Part shown: piece by piece, positions 1 through 7,544 of the stretch
Layout: every line of letters begins with the position of its first letter
Numbering within the stretch: position 1 is the stretch's first letter
Assembly: GCF_003952425.1 (NCBI RefSeq)
Contig: NZ_CP034449.1
Coordinates: 806,001 to 870,000 of the forward strand
Direction of reading: 5' to 3'
Length of the DNA: 64,000 nucleotides
Source: Mesorhizobium sp. M2A.F.Ca.ET.046.03.2.1
GTDB lineage: Bacteria > Pseudomonadota > Alphaproteobacteria > Rhizobiales > Rhizobiaceae
Position numbers and translations under genes: made by a program
The notes under the pieces: model-generated
What the model was told of the DNA's origin: nothing
Database searches by the model: none
The model's input: only the letters and a program-made list of their open reading frames with translations

Positions 1-2
1 GC

Positions 3-497
3 CTTGGCAGCGGCTTCGACATAACGCTGACGACGCTGCGCTATTCCGACATCCCGGGCTATGCGCAGCTGTTCCAGAACTTCGCCAAGGAAATCGGCGC
101 GCGCATCGCGCTCAACATCGAGGACCAGGACAAATATTACGGCAAGGCGGTGTTCGGCCAGTCGGACTGGCTGGACAGCCCGCTCGGCATCACCGACTAC
201 GCGCATCGCAGCGTACCGAACGTGTTCCTGAAAAGCCCGCTGGTCAGCGACGGGTCGTGGAACGCGGCGCATTTCAAGAACGCGACCTATGACGGGCTGG
301 TCACCGGCTACCTCAAGGCGCTCGACCTCGACGCCCAGCGCAAGGCCGCTTCCGACATCCAGAAGCTGCTGCTCGATGAGACGCCGGTGATCTTCAGCTA
401 TTTCCCGGACCTGCTGGTACCCGTGCGCAAGACTGTCAGCGGCGTGCCGCCGATCGCCGCCGGCCTGCTGCTCGATCGCGTATCGGTGGCGTCATGA
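3..497 (+). CDS. Peptide/dipeptide-type ABC transporter substrate-binding protein, C-terminal part
   Basis: This is the C-terminal 164 residues of a protein whose start lies before the window; the frame is open from base 3 to a TGA at 495-497. The text resembles the last lobe of family 5 solute-binding proteins (DppA/OppA type): a stretch of the form RYSDIPGYAQLFQNFAKEI, then a YYGKAVFGQSDW segment, and an end rich in hydrophobic residues (YFPDLLVPVRK). Such proteins are periplasmic and deliver oligopeptides or other small solutes to an inner-membrane permease. Its stop overlaps the ATG of the next gene by 4 bases (ATGA), so the two are probably translationally coupled. The substrate cannot be told from this fragment. 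Confidence 0.7.
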   Translation, partial: LGSGFDITLTTLRYSDIPGYAQLFQNFAKEIGARIALNIEDQDKYYGKAVFGQSDWLDSPLGITDYAHRSVPNVFLKSPLVSDGSWNAAHFKNATYDGLVTGYLKALDLDAQRKAASDIQKLLLDETPVIFSYFPDLLVPVRKTVSGVPPIAAGLLLDRVSVAS

Positions 498-1390
498 CCG
501 TGACCGCGCGAAAGAACCCGGCAGCAAACGACGAGAAGAGGACGACGACCATTCGCAAGCCCCATCTGCGCGGCCGCGGGCCGCATTTCCCGATCCTCGA
601 CGGCATCGTGCAGTACGAGTTCGAACCGGGCTATGTCGCCTTCACCATGCCCTCGCCCAAGCGGATCAGGGTGCAGGTCGGGCCGATGATCGTCGCCGAC
701 ACCACCAAGGCGCTGGTGTTCCAGGAGAGCGACCATCTGCCGGTCTATTACTTCCCGATGAGCGACGTGCGCGAGGAGTTCCTGCTGCCCAGCCGCACGA
801 AGACGGAGGATCCGTTCAAGGGTGTCGCCACACATTATTCGCTGAACACCGGCATCACGCTGGTCGAGGACGGCGCCTGGCGCTACCTCGATCCAGTCAA
901 GGGCTGCCCGCCGATCCAGGACTACATCTCCTTCTACTGGCCGAAGATGACGCACTGGTTTGAAGAGGACGAAGAGATCTTCGTCCATGCCCGCGACCCG
1001 TTCCGCCGCGTCGACTGCCTGCCTTCGTCGCGGCGCGTGCAGGTGATCCTCGACGGCGAGCAGGTGGCCGATTCACGACGCGGCGTGTTCCTGTTCGAAA
1101 CCGGACATCCGGTTCGGCACTACCTGCCGATCTCGGACACGCGCCTCGATATGTTTGCGCCCAGCCGCTACATCTCGCGCTGCCCCTACAAGGGCATCTC
1201 CAACTACTACCATGTGACGACGCCGAAGAAACGGCACGAGAACCTGGTCTGGTATTATCCCGAGCCGGTGCATGAGGCCGAGCGCATCAAGGCGCTGGTG
1301 TGCTTTCATCACGAGCTGGTCGACAAGATTCTGGTCGACGGCGTGGAAATTCCGAAGGAAGCGACGGCGGCGTCGGACGGATATTTTTGA
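494..1390 (+). CDS. Tandem DUF427 (NTP_transf_9-like) protein
   Basis: The 298-residue protein has two copies of the DUF427 fold, roughly residues 45-150 and 165-275. Each copy has a pattern of the form 'R(V)QV..(D)GE.VADT/S....(L/F)FE(S/T)...P..YY(F/L)P.SD', visible near residues 57-90 and 180-215. The family has no established biochemical role; it is often found beside oxidoreductases and transport genes. The ATG overlaps the stop of the upstream binding-protein gene and an SDR gene follows 85 bases later on the same strand. The three may form one catabolic unit. No signal peptide or membrane segment is visible, so it is probably cytoplasmic. The domain call is firm; the function is unknown. 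Confidence 0.72.
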   Translation: MTVTARKNPAANDEKRTTTIRKPHLRGRGPHFPILDGIVQYEFEPGYVAFTMPSPKRIRVQVGPMIVADTTKALVFQESDHLPVYYFPMSDVREEFLLPSRTKTEDPFKGVATHYSLNTGITLVEDGAWRYLDPVKGCPPIQDYISFYWPKMTHWFEEDEEIFVHARDPFRRVDCLPSSRRVQVILDGEQVADSRRGVFLFETGHPVRHYLPISDTRLDMFAPSRYISRCPYKGISNYYHVTTPKKRHENLVWYYPEPVHEAERIKALVCFHHELVDKILVDGVEIPKEATAASDGYF

Positions 1391-1475
1391 ACCTCGAGCC
1401 CTGTGGCCGGCCAGATCAGGCCGCTTGATCGAGGCGTCATTCAGCGCATACCTTCCGGTAATCAGGGAGGGTGCG

Positions 1476-2240
1476 ATGGATCTTTTCAAACTGGACGGCG
1501 GCGTGGCGCTGGTGACGGGCGCCGGCAGCGGCATTGGTCAGGCGATCGCGATCGGGCTTGCCGAGGCCGGCGCCGATGTCGCCTGTTTCGGTCATGCCTC
1601 GAATGGCGGGCTTGAGCAGACTGCCGAGAAGATCAAGGCGCTCGGCCGCAAGGCACTGATGCTGACGGGGAGCGTGACGGCCGAGACCGACCTCGCCGCG
1701 GCGATCGATCGGGTTGAAGCCGAACTCGGCGCGCTGACGGTTGCCGTCAACAATGCCGGCATAGCTGGATCGGAAGCGGCCGAGACCATGCCGCTGGAAA
1801 AATGGCGCAAGGTGCACGAGGTCAATGTCGCAGGTGTGTTTCTGTCCTGTCAGGCCGAGGCACGCGTCATGCTTCCCCGGCGTGCGGGCTCCATCATCAA
1901 CATCGCCTCGATGTCGGGCACCATCGTCAACCGCGGGCTGACGCAGGCGCACTACAACTCATCCAAAGCCGCCGTCATCCACATGTCGAAGAGCCTCGCC
2001 ATGGAGTGGGCGGATCGTGGCCTGCGCGTCAATGTCGTCAGCCCGGGCTACACGCTGACGCCGATGAACAAGCGGCCGGAGGTCGCGGAGGAGATAAAGA
2101 TCTTCAAGCGCGATACGCCGATGGGGCGTATGGCGGCGCCGGAAGAGATGGTCGGGCCGACCGTGTTCCTGGCCAGCCGTGCGTCCAGTTTCGTGACCGG
2201 CCTCGACCTGATCGTCGATGGCGGCTACGTGTGCTGGTAG
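1476..2240 (+). CDS. SDR family NAD(P)-dependent oxidoreductase
   Basis: A 254-residue classical short-chain dehydrogenase. It has the Rossmann glycine motif TGAGSGIGQ near residue 13, the structural NNAG motif near residue 90, a catalytic YNSSK (Tyr-x3-Lys) near residue 157 and the typical C-terminal ending (VTGLDLIVDGGYVCW). The start is the ATG at 1476, preceded by GGGAGGG; longer in-frame extensions upstream overlap the DUF427 gene and are not family-like. The likely reaction is NAD(P)-linked oxidation of an alcohol or reduction of a ketone. The substrate is not readable from sequence. It probably belongs with the upstream transporter/DUF427 genes. Confidence 0.88.
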   Translation: MDLFKLDGGVALVTGAGSGIGQAIAIGLAEAGADVACFGHASNGGLEQTAEKIKALGRKALMLTGSVTAETDLAAAIDRVEAELGALTVAVNNAGIAGSEAAETMPLEKWRKVHEVNVAGVFLSCQAEARVMLPRRAGSIINIASMSGTIVNRGLTQAHYNSSKAAVIHMSKSLAMEWADRGLRVNVVSPGYTLTPMNKRPEVAEEIKIFKRDTPMGRMAAPEEMVGPTVFLASRASSFVTGLDLIVDGGYVCW

Positions 2241-2247
2241 GCTGATG

Positions 2248-2267
2248 GGGTGTCTCGAGAGACGCCC
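2248..2267. terminator. Hairpin between convergent SDR and tmm genes
   Basis: An 8-bp stem (GGGTGTCT with AGACGCCC, one G-T pair) closes a CGAG loop seven bases after the SDR stop. No clear T-run follows, so termination is only plausible. It lies in the short gap between two convergent genes. Confidence 0.35.
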
Positions 2268-2307
2268 ACCTTGCTGATTTGACGGATGCGGGCGGAGGCG
2301 CGCTGTC

Positions 2308-3666
2308 CTACTCCGCCGCCACGCCCTTCACCTCGAGATAGCTCTCCATGGAATCGTCCAGCGCCTGCAGCCATGGCGTATGGTGGACCGGCGCCATGGT
2401 GCCGGTCATCAGCGAGCGGTAGGCGTTGTCGCGGAAGGTCATGATGTTTTCCATCTTGTGGTGCTCCCACTCCATGAAGGTGTGGTTGACCGCCTCGACG
2501 TCGAAGCCCGGATAGTCGGTCTGGTCCATCAGTTCCTTGGTGTAGTCGCCCTGGAACCAGATCATCTGCTCGGCATCCTCCAGCGTCTCCTCGCGCGCGC
2601 GCCACTTGGCGCTGTGCTCGGCCATAGCCTCGGCCGAGGGCAGCTTGATGCGGCCCATGATGACGTCGCGGGCGTACCAGGCCTGTGCGTCGAACATGTT
2701 GAAGGTGTAGAATTGGTCCTGCATGCCGATATAGAACAGCTTCGGATTCTTCTCCCAGACGACGCCCTCATAGAGATCCAGCGGCCACATGCGGTTGGCG
2801 GTCTTGAGCTTGAGATCGTCGGTGAGGAAGGGGAAGGAGTGCAGATAGCCGGTGCACAGGATGATGGCGTCGACATCCCTGGTGGTGCCGTCCTTGAAAT
2901 GCGCCGTCTTGCCGACGACCTTCTGCAGCAGGGGCACCTCCTTCCAGTTCTCCGGCCATTTGAAGCCCATCGGCTTGGAACGGTAGCTGGTGGTGATCGA
3001 TTTGGCGCCGTATTTGTAGCATTGCGAACCGATGTCCTCGGCCGAATAGGAACGGCCGATGATCAGGATGTCCTTGCCCTTGAACTCCGTGGCATCGCGG
3101 AAATCGTGGCTGTGCAGGATGCGGCCGTTGAAGGTGGAAAAGCCCTCGAAATACGGCACGTTCGGCACGGAGAAATGGCCCGAGGCGACGACGACATTGT
3201 CGAACTCTTCCGAATAGGTGACGTCGTTGGTGCGGTCATGCGCGGTGACGGTGAATTTCTTCGTCTCGTCGGAGTAGGTGACCATGCGCACCGGCGTGTT
3301 GAACCGCACCCATTTGCGCACCCCGGATTTCTCGACACGGCCCTTGATATAGTCCCACAGCACGGCGCGCGGCGGATAGGAGGCGATCGGCCGGCCGAAA
3401 TGTTCCTCGAAAGTGTAGTCGGCGAATTCGAGGCATTCCTTCGGGCCGTTCGACCACAGATAGCGGTACATCGAGCCATGCACCGGGTCGCCATGCTCGT
3501 CGAGGCCGGTGCGCCAGGTGTAGTTCCACAGGCCGCCCCAGTCGCTCTGCTTTTCGAAACAGACGATTTCCGGGATCTCGGCGCCCTTGTCGGCGGCCGA
3601 CTTGAAGGCCCTGAGCTGGGCCAGGCCCGACGGTCCGGCTCCGATGACGGCGACACGAGATTTCAT
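2308..3666 (-). CDS. tmm: Trimethylamine monooxygenase (flavin-containing monooxygenase family)
   Basis: The 452-residue enzyme is predicted to oxidise trimethylamine to trimethylamine N-oxide using FAD, NADPH and O2. It starts with the FAD-binding GxGxxG (VIGAGPSG, residues 6-13). It has the FMO signature region ending in [10 protein letters not shown], a second Rossmann element ([13 protein letters not shown]), and a C-terminus with the conserved ENIMTFRD and [12 protein letters not shown] blocks. From memory these match the bacterial Tmm group (Methylocella, Roseobacter) closely over the full length. The start is the ATG at 3664-3666 behind an AGGAGG ribosome site; a longer 31-residue leader would be lysine/arginine-rich and unlike the family. 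It stands alone on the minus strand with a candidate operator about 100 bases upstream and the XRE-cupin regulator divergent to it. Downstream steps (tdm, dmm, gmaS, mgs, mgd) are all in this window, which supports the substrate assignment. Confidence 0.93.
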   Translation of the reverse strand: MKSRVAVIGAGPSGLAQLRAFKSAADKGAEIPEIVCFEKQSDWGGLWNYTWRTGLDEHGDPVHGSMYRYLWSNGPKECLEFADYTFEEHFGRPIASYPPRAVLWDYIKGRVEKSGVRKWVRFNTPVRMVTYSDETKKFTVTAHDRTNDVTYSEEFDNVVVASGHFSVPNVPYFEGFSTFNGRILHSHDFRDATEFKGKDILIIGRSYSAEDIGSQCYKYGAKSITTSYRSKPMGFKWPENWKEVPLLQKVVGKTAHFKDGTTRDVDAIILCTGYLHSFPFLTDDLKLKTANRMWPLDLYEGVVWEKNPKLFYIGMQDQFYTFNMFDAQAWYARDVIMGRIKLPSAEAMAEHSAKWRAREETLEDAEQMIWFQGDYTKELMDQTDYPGFDVEAVNHTFMEWEHHKMENIMTFRDNAYRSLMTGTMAPVHHTPWLQALDDSMESYLEVKGVAAE

Positions 3667-3702
3667 TGCGGACCTCCTTTTTGATTTCGACTTTTTCTTG
3701 AG

Positions 3703-3748
3703 GCAATTCCGGGCGGAAAACCGTTCGACACTTTTCCTGGAATTGCTC
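3703..3748. repeat. Rhizobial-type palindromic element, short form
   Basis: Terminal arms GCAATTCC and GGAATTGC enclose about 30 bases. The same element, reverse-oriented and with an extra internal segment, occurs at 43806-43872. It lies in the tmm leader between the candidate operator and the ribosome site, so it would be transcribed if the promoter lies near the operator. Confidence 0.75.
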
Positions 3749-3761
3749 TCACGAAACAAAT

Positions 3762-3776
3762 TTCACTCACAGTGAC
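3762..3776. promoter_or_regulatory. Candidate operator upstream of tmm
   Basis: TTCAC-TCACA-GTGAC is an inverted repeat with a 5-base spacer (one mismatch in the arms). It lies 96-110 bases before the tmm ATG in the 304-base divergent gap between tmm and the regulator gene. Six other sites of the same shape occur upstream of other amine genes in this window. Its role is inferred. Confidence 0.5.
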
Positions 3777-3930
3777 AGTAATTGGGTCTTCGGTGCTGTC
3801 AACAGGCATCTGAGGGCAAGGGCTTTGCCGCGAACGGATTTCGGCGGAAAACGGAAACCGCCATAAAGAATTGCCGCGACATTCGATGGCTTGCCCTTGC
3901 GGTTGCGCTCCTGTATCGCCACCGCATATG

Positions 3931-3945
3931 TTCACCTAGAGTGAA
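3931..3945. promoter_or_regulatory. Candidate operator upstream of the XRE-cupin regulator
   Basis: TTCAC-CTAGA-GTGAA is a perfect 5+5 inverted repeat with a 5-base spacer, ending 25 bases before the regulator's ATG. This is the best copy of the shared motif, and its position suggests autoregulation. Confidence 0.55.
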
Positions 3946-3970
3946 ATAAATCCGCGGATTCGGGGGCGAC

Positions 3971-4693
3971 ATGCCGAACAAGACTTCTGACACAAAGCCC
4001 GCCGCTGCGGCCGCCAAGGACAAGGCGCCGCCGAAACGCGTTTCGGCCGACGGACGCTCGATCCGCACGCCATTGACCCAAAACCCGCACGCCATCCGCG
4101 ACACGCGCGAGAAGGTACTCGAAGTGGCGATCGGCCATGAGGTGCGCGCGTTCCGCAAGAAGCTCGGTATCACCGTCGCCGATCTCGCCGCCGCCACCGA
4201 CATCTCGCTCGGCATGCTGTCCAAGATCGAGAACGGCATCACCTCGCCATCGCTGACGACGCTTCAGGCGCTGTCGCGGGCGTTGGGCGTTCCGGTGACC
4301 GCCTTCTTCCGCCGCTTCGAGGAAGAGCACAGCGCCGTCTTTGTCAAGGCGGGCGAAGGTGTCGATGTCGAGCGGCGCGGCACGCGCGCCGGCCACCAGT
4401 ACAATCTGCTGGGACATATCGGCGCCAACACCAGCGGCGTCGTGGTCGAGCCTTATCTCATCACGCTGACCGAGAATTCGGATGTGTTCCCGACCTTCCA
4501 GCATGCCGGCATGGAGTTCCTCTACATGCTCGAGGGCGAGGTGGTTTACCGGCACGGCAACAACCTCTACCCGATGAAGCCGGGCGACAGCCTGTTCTTC
4601 GATGCCGACGCGCCGCACGGACCGGAAGAGCTGACGCAACTGCCGATGCGGTATCTGTCGATCATCTGCTATCCGCAGAACAGTGCGGGGTGA
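3971..4693 (+). CDS. XRE-family transcriptional regulator with C-terminal cupin domain
   Basis: The 240-residue protein has a lysine/alanine-rich leader (1-50), a helix-turn-helix at about 57-112 (IGHEVRAFRKKLGIT, then LGMLSKIENG as the recognition region) and a small cupin_2 barrel at about 150-235 (YMLEGEVVYRHG, then YPMKPGDSLFFDADAPHGP). Members of this group usually bind a small ligand in the cupin domain and act as local regulators. It is divergent from tmm and convergent with dmmDABC, and a perfect copy of the motif shared by the amine genes sits just before its ATG. It is the obvious candidate regulator of the amine regulon. The sensed ligand (TMA, DMA, methylamine or TMAO) is unknown. 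The fold call is firm; the regulon role is inference. Confidence 0.88.
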   Translation: MPNKTSDTKPAAAAAKDKAPPKRVSADGRSIRTPLTQNPHAIRDTREKVLEVAIGHEVRAFRKKLGITVADLAAATDISLGMLSKIENGITSPSLTTLQALSRALGVPVTAFFRRFEEEHSAVFVKAGEGVDVERRGTRAGHQYNLLGHIGANTSGVVVEPYLITLTENSDVFPTFQHAGMEFLYMLEGEVVYRHGNNLYPMKPGDSLFFDADAPHGPEELTQLPMRYLSIICYPQNSAG

Positions 4694-4700
4694 CACGTTG

Positions 4701-4826
4701 TTCCTCGCCCCACGATAGTGGGGAGAGGTGGCTCGGCGAAGCCGAGACGGAGAGGGGAGCGCCCTACGAAGGCCCCTCTCCGTCCGCTTCGCGGACACCT
4801 CTCCCCCGCTTTGCGGGGGCGAGGAA
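4701..4826. repeat. 126-bp palindromic intergenic element
   Basis: Perfect 11-bp terminal inverted repeats (TTCCTCGCCCC and its complement) enclose internal hairpins. It fills the gap between the convergent ends of the regulator and dmmC genes. This is MITE-like or RIME-like; no coding capacity. Confidence 0.7.
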
Positions 4827-4835
4827 CCCAAGTCT

Positions 4836-5876
4836 TCAGTCCGGCCCAAATCCCGGTGAAGTCGGGCTGCCATCATCCAGCTTCGACAGCCACTCCACCA
4901 GCGTCGGCCGATACCGCGTCAGCCCCTTGTAAGTGGCGAGTTCTTCCGGCAGGTCGCGGATGACGCGGTGCAGGCGGCGCGCCCATTTCGGCTGGGTGAC
5001 CAGCTCGTCCATCTTGATCAGGTAGCAGCGGATCGGGAAGACGATGGCGTTCGAGCGCGGCAGCCGCCAGAAGCTTTGCAGCTCGACGCGCAGATGTACC
5101 TTCTGGCCGACATTCTCGGGCGTGACGGTGGCGCGGTCCGGGCCCCATTTGTGATAGTTCTCGGGGCTGGTGTCGAGGCGCGGATTGATGGTCATCGTCC
5201 AGTTGAGGCGCCGCGCCGGCTTGCCCTGCTGGATGTTGGTGAGAAATTTCAGCGCACGGGTGAAGATGCCCTTCTCGTGCGCCAGCGGGACCGGCGCGTG
5301 CCATTCGAAGAAGTTCATGCCGATGTCGAAATCGAGCGACCAGTCGGCTTGGGTGGTGACCATGCCGGCATCCATCCACAGATTGCCGTCTCGCTGGTCG
5401 AGGATGCAGAAATCGCCCTGGCTCTGGCGGGTGATGTATTCCATCGGGCCATAGGGCAACGTCGAGGTGTCGCCGAAGGTGAAGGTGTCGTCGATGCCGA
5501 GCGGCCGGTTGATCCAGCGCCAGCGGTCGCCATCGCGCTCCAGCGTGAAATGCTCGGGATAGCCGAGCGCCTGCTGCTCCATCAAAAGCTCGAGCAGGTC
5601 CCAGCCGGCCAGCGTCATATGCGGCAGCGACTGGCAGCGCAGCGGATCCTCCGCCAGCACCAAGGCGCGGTCCTGCATCTCGGCGACATAGTGCTCGTCG
5701 ACGTCGATCAGGTTTTCCAGCACCGAGCCCTTCGGGCCGACGACATGCGGCTCGATGTTGACCGCGTACATGTAGGCGTCTTCGTTGAACGGGAACGGAA
5801 AGCGCCTGATGTGCTCGGGGCTGTTCCTGAAGGTGTAGTCGTCGCGGAAAGTTTCCTTGCGAAAGGTGATGCCCAT
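4836..5876 (-). CDS. dmmC: Heme-dependent oxidative N-demethylase subunit (DUF3445), dimethylamine monooxygenase DmmC
   Basis: The 346-residue protein belongs to DUF3445, the heme-binding PAS-like subunit of oxidative N-demethylases and dimethylamine monooxygenases. Typical text is seen along its length: NEDAYMYAVNIEPH near residue 31, a central ITRQSQGDFCILD block and RLNWTMTINPR. It is predicted to be the catalytic subunit that removes one methyl group from dimethylamine, giving methylamine and formaldehyde. It is the last gene of a four-gene minus-strand operon, starting 9 bases after the reductase gene with its GGAGG ribosome site in that gap. The DmmC letter follows the described gene order dmmDABC; subunit lettering may differ between papers. 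Confidence 0.85.
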   Translation of the reverse strand: MGITFRKETFRDDYTFRNSPEHIRRFPFPFNEDAYMYAVNIEPHVVGPKGSVLENLIDVDEHYVAEMQDRALVLAEDPLRCQSLPHMTLAGWDLLELLMEQQALGYPEHFTLERDGDRWRWINRPLGIDDTFTFGDTSTLPYGPMEYITRQSQGDFCILDQRDGNLWMDAGMVTTQADWSLDFDIGMNFFEWHAPVPLAHEKGIFTRALKFLTNIQQGKPARRLNWTMTINPRLDTSPENYHKWGPDRATVTPENVGQKVHLRVELQSFWRLPRSNAIVFPIRCYLIKMDELVTQPKWARRLHRVIRDLPEELATYKGLTRYRPTLVEWLSKLDDGSPTSPGFGPD

Positions 5877-5885
5877 TGACGCCTC

Positions 5886-6851
5886 CTATCTTTCCAGGAC
5901 CAGCGACTTGCCCTCGAAGCGCGAGACGCAAGGCATGATCTTGCAGCCGGAACGGTGGTCTTCCTCGCTCAGCCAGTGATCGTTGTGGATGAACTTCCCG
6001 TCGGAGGAGATCACATTGGTCTCGCATTGGCCGCAGACGCCGCCGCGGCAGAGATAAGGCGGGTCGACGCCGGCCGCTTCCATGGCTTCCAGCAGGCTCT
6101 GTTGCTCGCCGACGCGGATCGTCTTGCCGCTGAGGGCCAAGGTCACGTCGAACGGCGCGCCGGGCTGGGGCGCCGCGAAATGCTCGAAATGCACCGTCTC
6201 CGACGGCCAGCCGAGCGCCGCGGCGCGGTCGCGCACCCAGTTGATCATGCCGGCCGGGCCGCAGACATAGAGATGCGTGCCGAGCGGCTGCGAGGACAAC
6301 AGCCGGTCGAGATCGATGCGCTCCTCGCGGTCGTCGTGATAGAGCCTGACGCGGTTGCCGTAGCGCTGCCGCAAGACATCGGCATAGGTGCCGAGCGAAG
6401 CGGTGCGGCAGGTGTAATGCAATTCGAAATTGCCGCCGGCGCCCGCCAGCTGCGAGGTCTGCGCCATGAAGGGCGTGATGCCGATGCCGCCGGCCAGCAT
6501 GAGATGCTTTTTCGCCCTGAGATCCAGCGAGAACAAATTGACCGGATAGCTGATCACCATCTCCAGGCCGGGCTTGACCTGTCGGTGCATGAACAGCGAG
6601 CCGCCGCGGCCGACATCGTCGCGGCGCACCGAGATCGTGTATTCGCGCGTGTCGAGCGGCGAGCCCATCAGCGAATAGGGGTTGAGCCTGGTGCGATCAC
6701 TGTCGCGCATCTCGACCACGACATGGGCGCCGCCGGAGAAAGTCGGCAGCAGGCCGCCGTCGCGGCGGCGGAAATGGAAGCGGGTGACGAGATGGTTGAC
6801 GGGGACGACGTCACTGACGACGACATCGAGCTTGGTGGTGCCGGTGCTCAT
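5886..6851 (-). CDS. dmmB: Ferredoxin reductase-type subunit of dimethylamine monooxygenase
   Basis: The 321-residue protein has the phthalate dioxygenase reductase layout: a flavin-binding barrel (residues 1-110, with RLNPYSLMGSP), an NAD(P)H-binding domain (120-225, with AGGIGITPFM and YVCGPAGMI) and a C-terminal plant-type 2Fe-2S ferredoxin domain (235-321, with the Cys-x4-Cys-x2-Cys of CRGGVCGQC and a distal SGCK cysteine). It would pass electrons from NAD(P)H to the heme subunit encoded just downstream. The ATG at 6849-6851 overlaps the stop of dmmA by 4 bases, indicating translational coupling. A 59-residue longer reading frame overlaps dmmA and is rejected. Confidence 0.88.
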   Translation of the reverse strand: MSTGTTKLDVVVSDVVPVNHLVTRFHFRRRDGGLLPTFSGGAHVVVEMRDSDRTRLNPYSLMGSPLDTREYTISVRRDDVGRGGSLFMHRQVKPGLEMVISYPVNLFSLDLRAKKHLMLAGGIGITPFMAQTSQLAGAGGNFELHYTCRTASLGTYADVLRQRYGNRVRLYHDDREERIDLDRLLSSQPLGTHLYVCGPAGMINWVRDRAAALGWPSETVHFEHFAAPQPGAPFDVTLALSGKTIRVGEQQSLLEAMEAAGVDPPYLCRGGVCGQCETNVISSDGKFIHNDHWLSEEDHRSGCKIMPCVSRFEGKSLVLER

Positions 6852-7444
6852 GGGAAGGCCTCCTCCATCGGAGGAATCTCGGAGCGATCCTCGGCGTTGA
6901 TGCACACGCCCTGGAAGGCGGCGAGGCGCCGCGAATAATGATCGCGCACCAGGAGCAGCAGGCCGCAATGCGAGCAGAGCGCCGGCTGCGTCGTAACGTT
7001 CTCGGTGATGCCCTTGCAGTGCACGCATTGCATGCGCCGCGCCAGCGAGCCGCGATGCTCGGTCTGGATGGAGGTGTGGTCCATGCCGGCTTCGAGCGCT
7101 GCCTGCATGGCCTGGCCGATCAGGCCCTCGGTGCCGGCAAGATAGAGACGCAATCCCATATGGGCGTTGGCCAGCGTCTGCTTGAGACGCGGCAGGAGGC
7201 TGGCGAAGGACGGCGCGATGTGGAGCTGCGCCGGCTTCAATGCTTCCAGGGCCGCGATGTGCTTGCCCTCCGAGCCTGGAATGAAGTCGATTTCCGCGCC
7301 GTCGAAAAAGCCGGGCGGCGCCTTGCCGGCCATATCCGTGATCGCCAGCGCGCCTTCGGCATCGGCGATGAAGAGGTGATGCTTGCCAGGCTGTGGAGAC
7401 AGGGTTCCGTAAATGGGCCTGCTGATGATCGTCTTGGCTGCCAT
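6848..7444 (-). CDS. dmmA: DmmA-like subunit of dimethylamine monooxygenase
   Basis: The 198-residue protein has an alpha/beta N-terminal part (residues 1-125) and a C-terminal four-cysteine zinc-ribbon-like segment: CVHC near residue 138 and CSHC near residue 156, followed by a basic RDHYSRR. This matches the small subunit of dimethylamine monooxygenase as I know it. The N-terminal fold looks like a degenerate nucleotide/flavin-binding half (LRLYLAGTEGLIGQAMQAAL). It sits between dmmD and dmmB with a 4-base overlap to dmmB. Family membership is likely from text plus context; the precise role in electron transfer or assembly is not shown by the sequence. Confidence 0.78.
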   Translation of the reverse strand: MAAKTIISRPIYGTLSPQPGKHHLFIADAEGALAITDMAGKAPPGFFDGAEIDFIPGSEGKHIAALEALKPAQLHIAPSFASLLPRLKQTLANAHMGLRLYLAGTEGLIGQAMQAALEAGMDHTSIQTEHRGSLARRMQCVHCKGITENVTTQPALCSHCGLLLLVRDHYSRRLAAFQGVCINAEDRSEIPPMEEAFP

Positions 7445-7462
7445 TCTTCCTTAGATCAGTTG

Positions 7463-7511
7463 GAGCATGATCTTTTCCGAAAACCGGTTCCCACTTTTCG
7501 GGATCATGCTC
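7463..7511. repeat. Palindromic element with GAGCATGATC arms
   Basis: Perfect 10-bp inverted arms (GAGCATGATC and GATCATGCTC) surround a 29-base core. It lies in the 100-base dmmD-dmmA gap, inside the operon. A longer relative with the same ends occurs at 29714-29783. In RNA it would form a hairpin between two cistrons. Confidence 0.75.
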
Positions 7512-7544
7512 TAGTGCCTCGAACCCCTCCCCGTTGATGATGCC

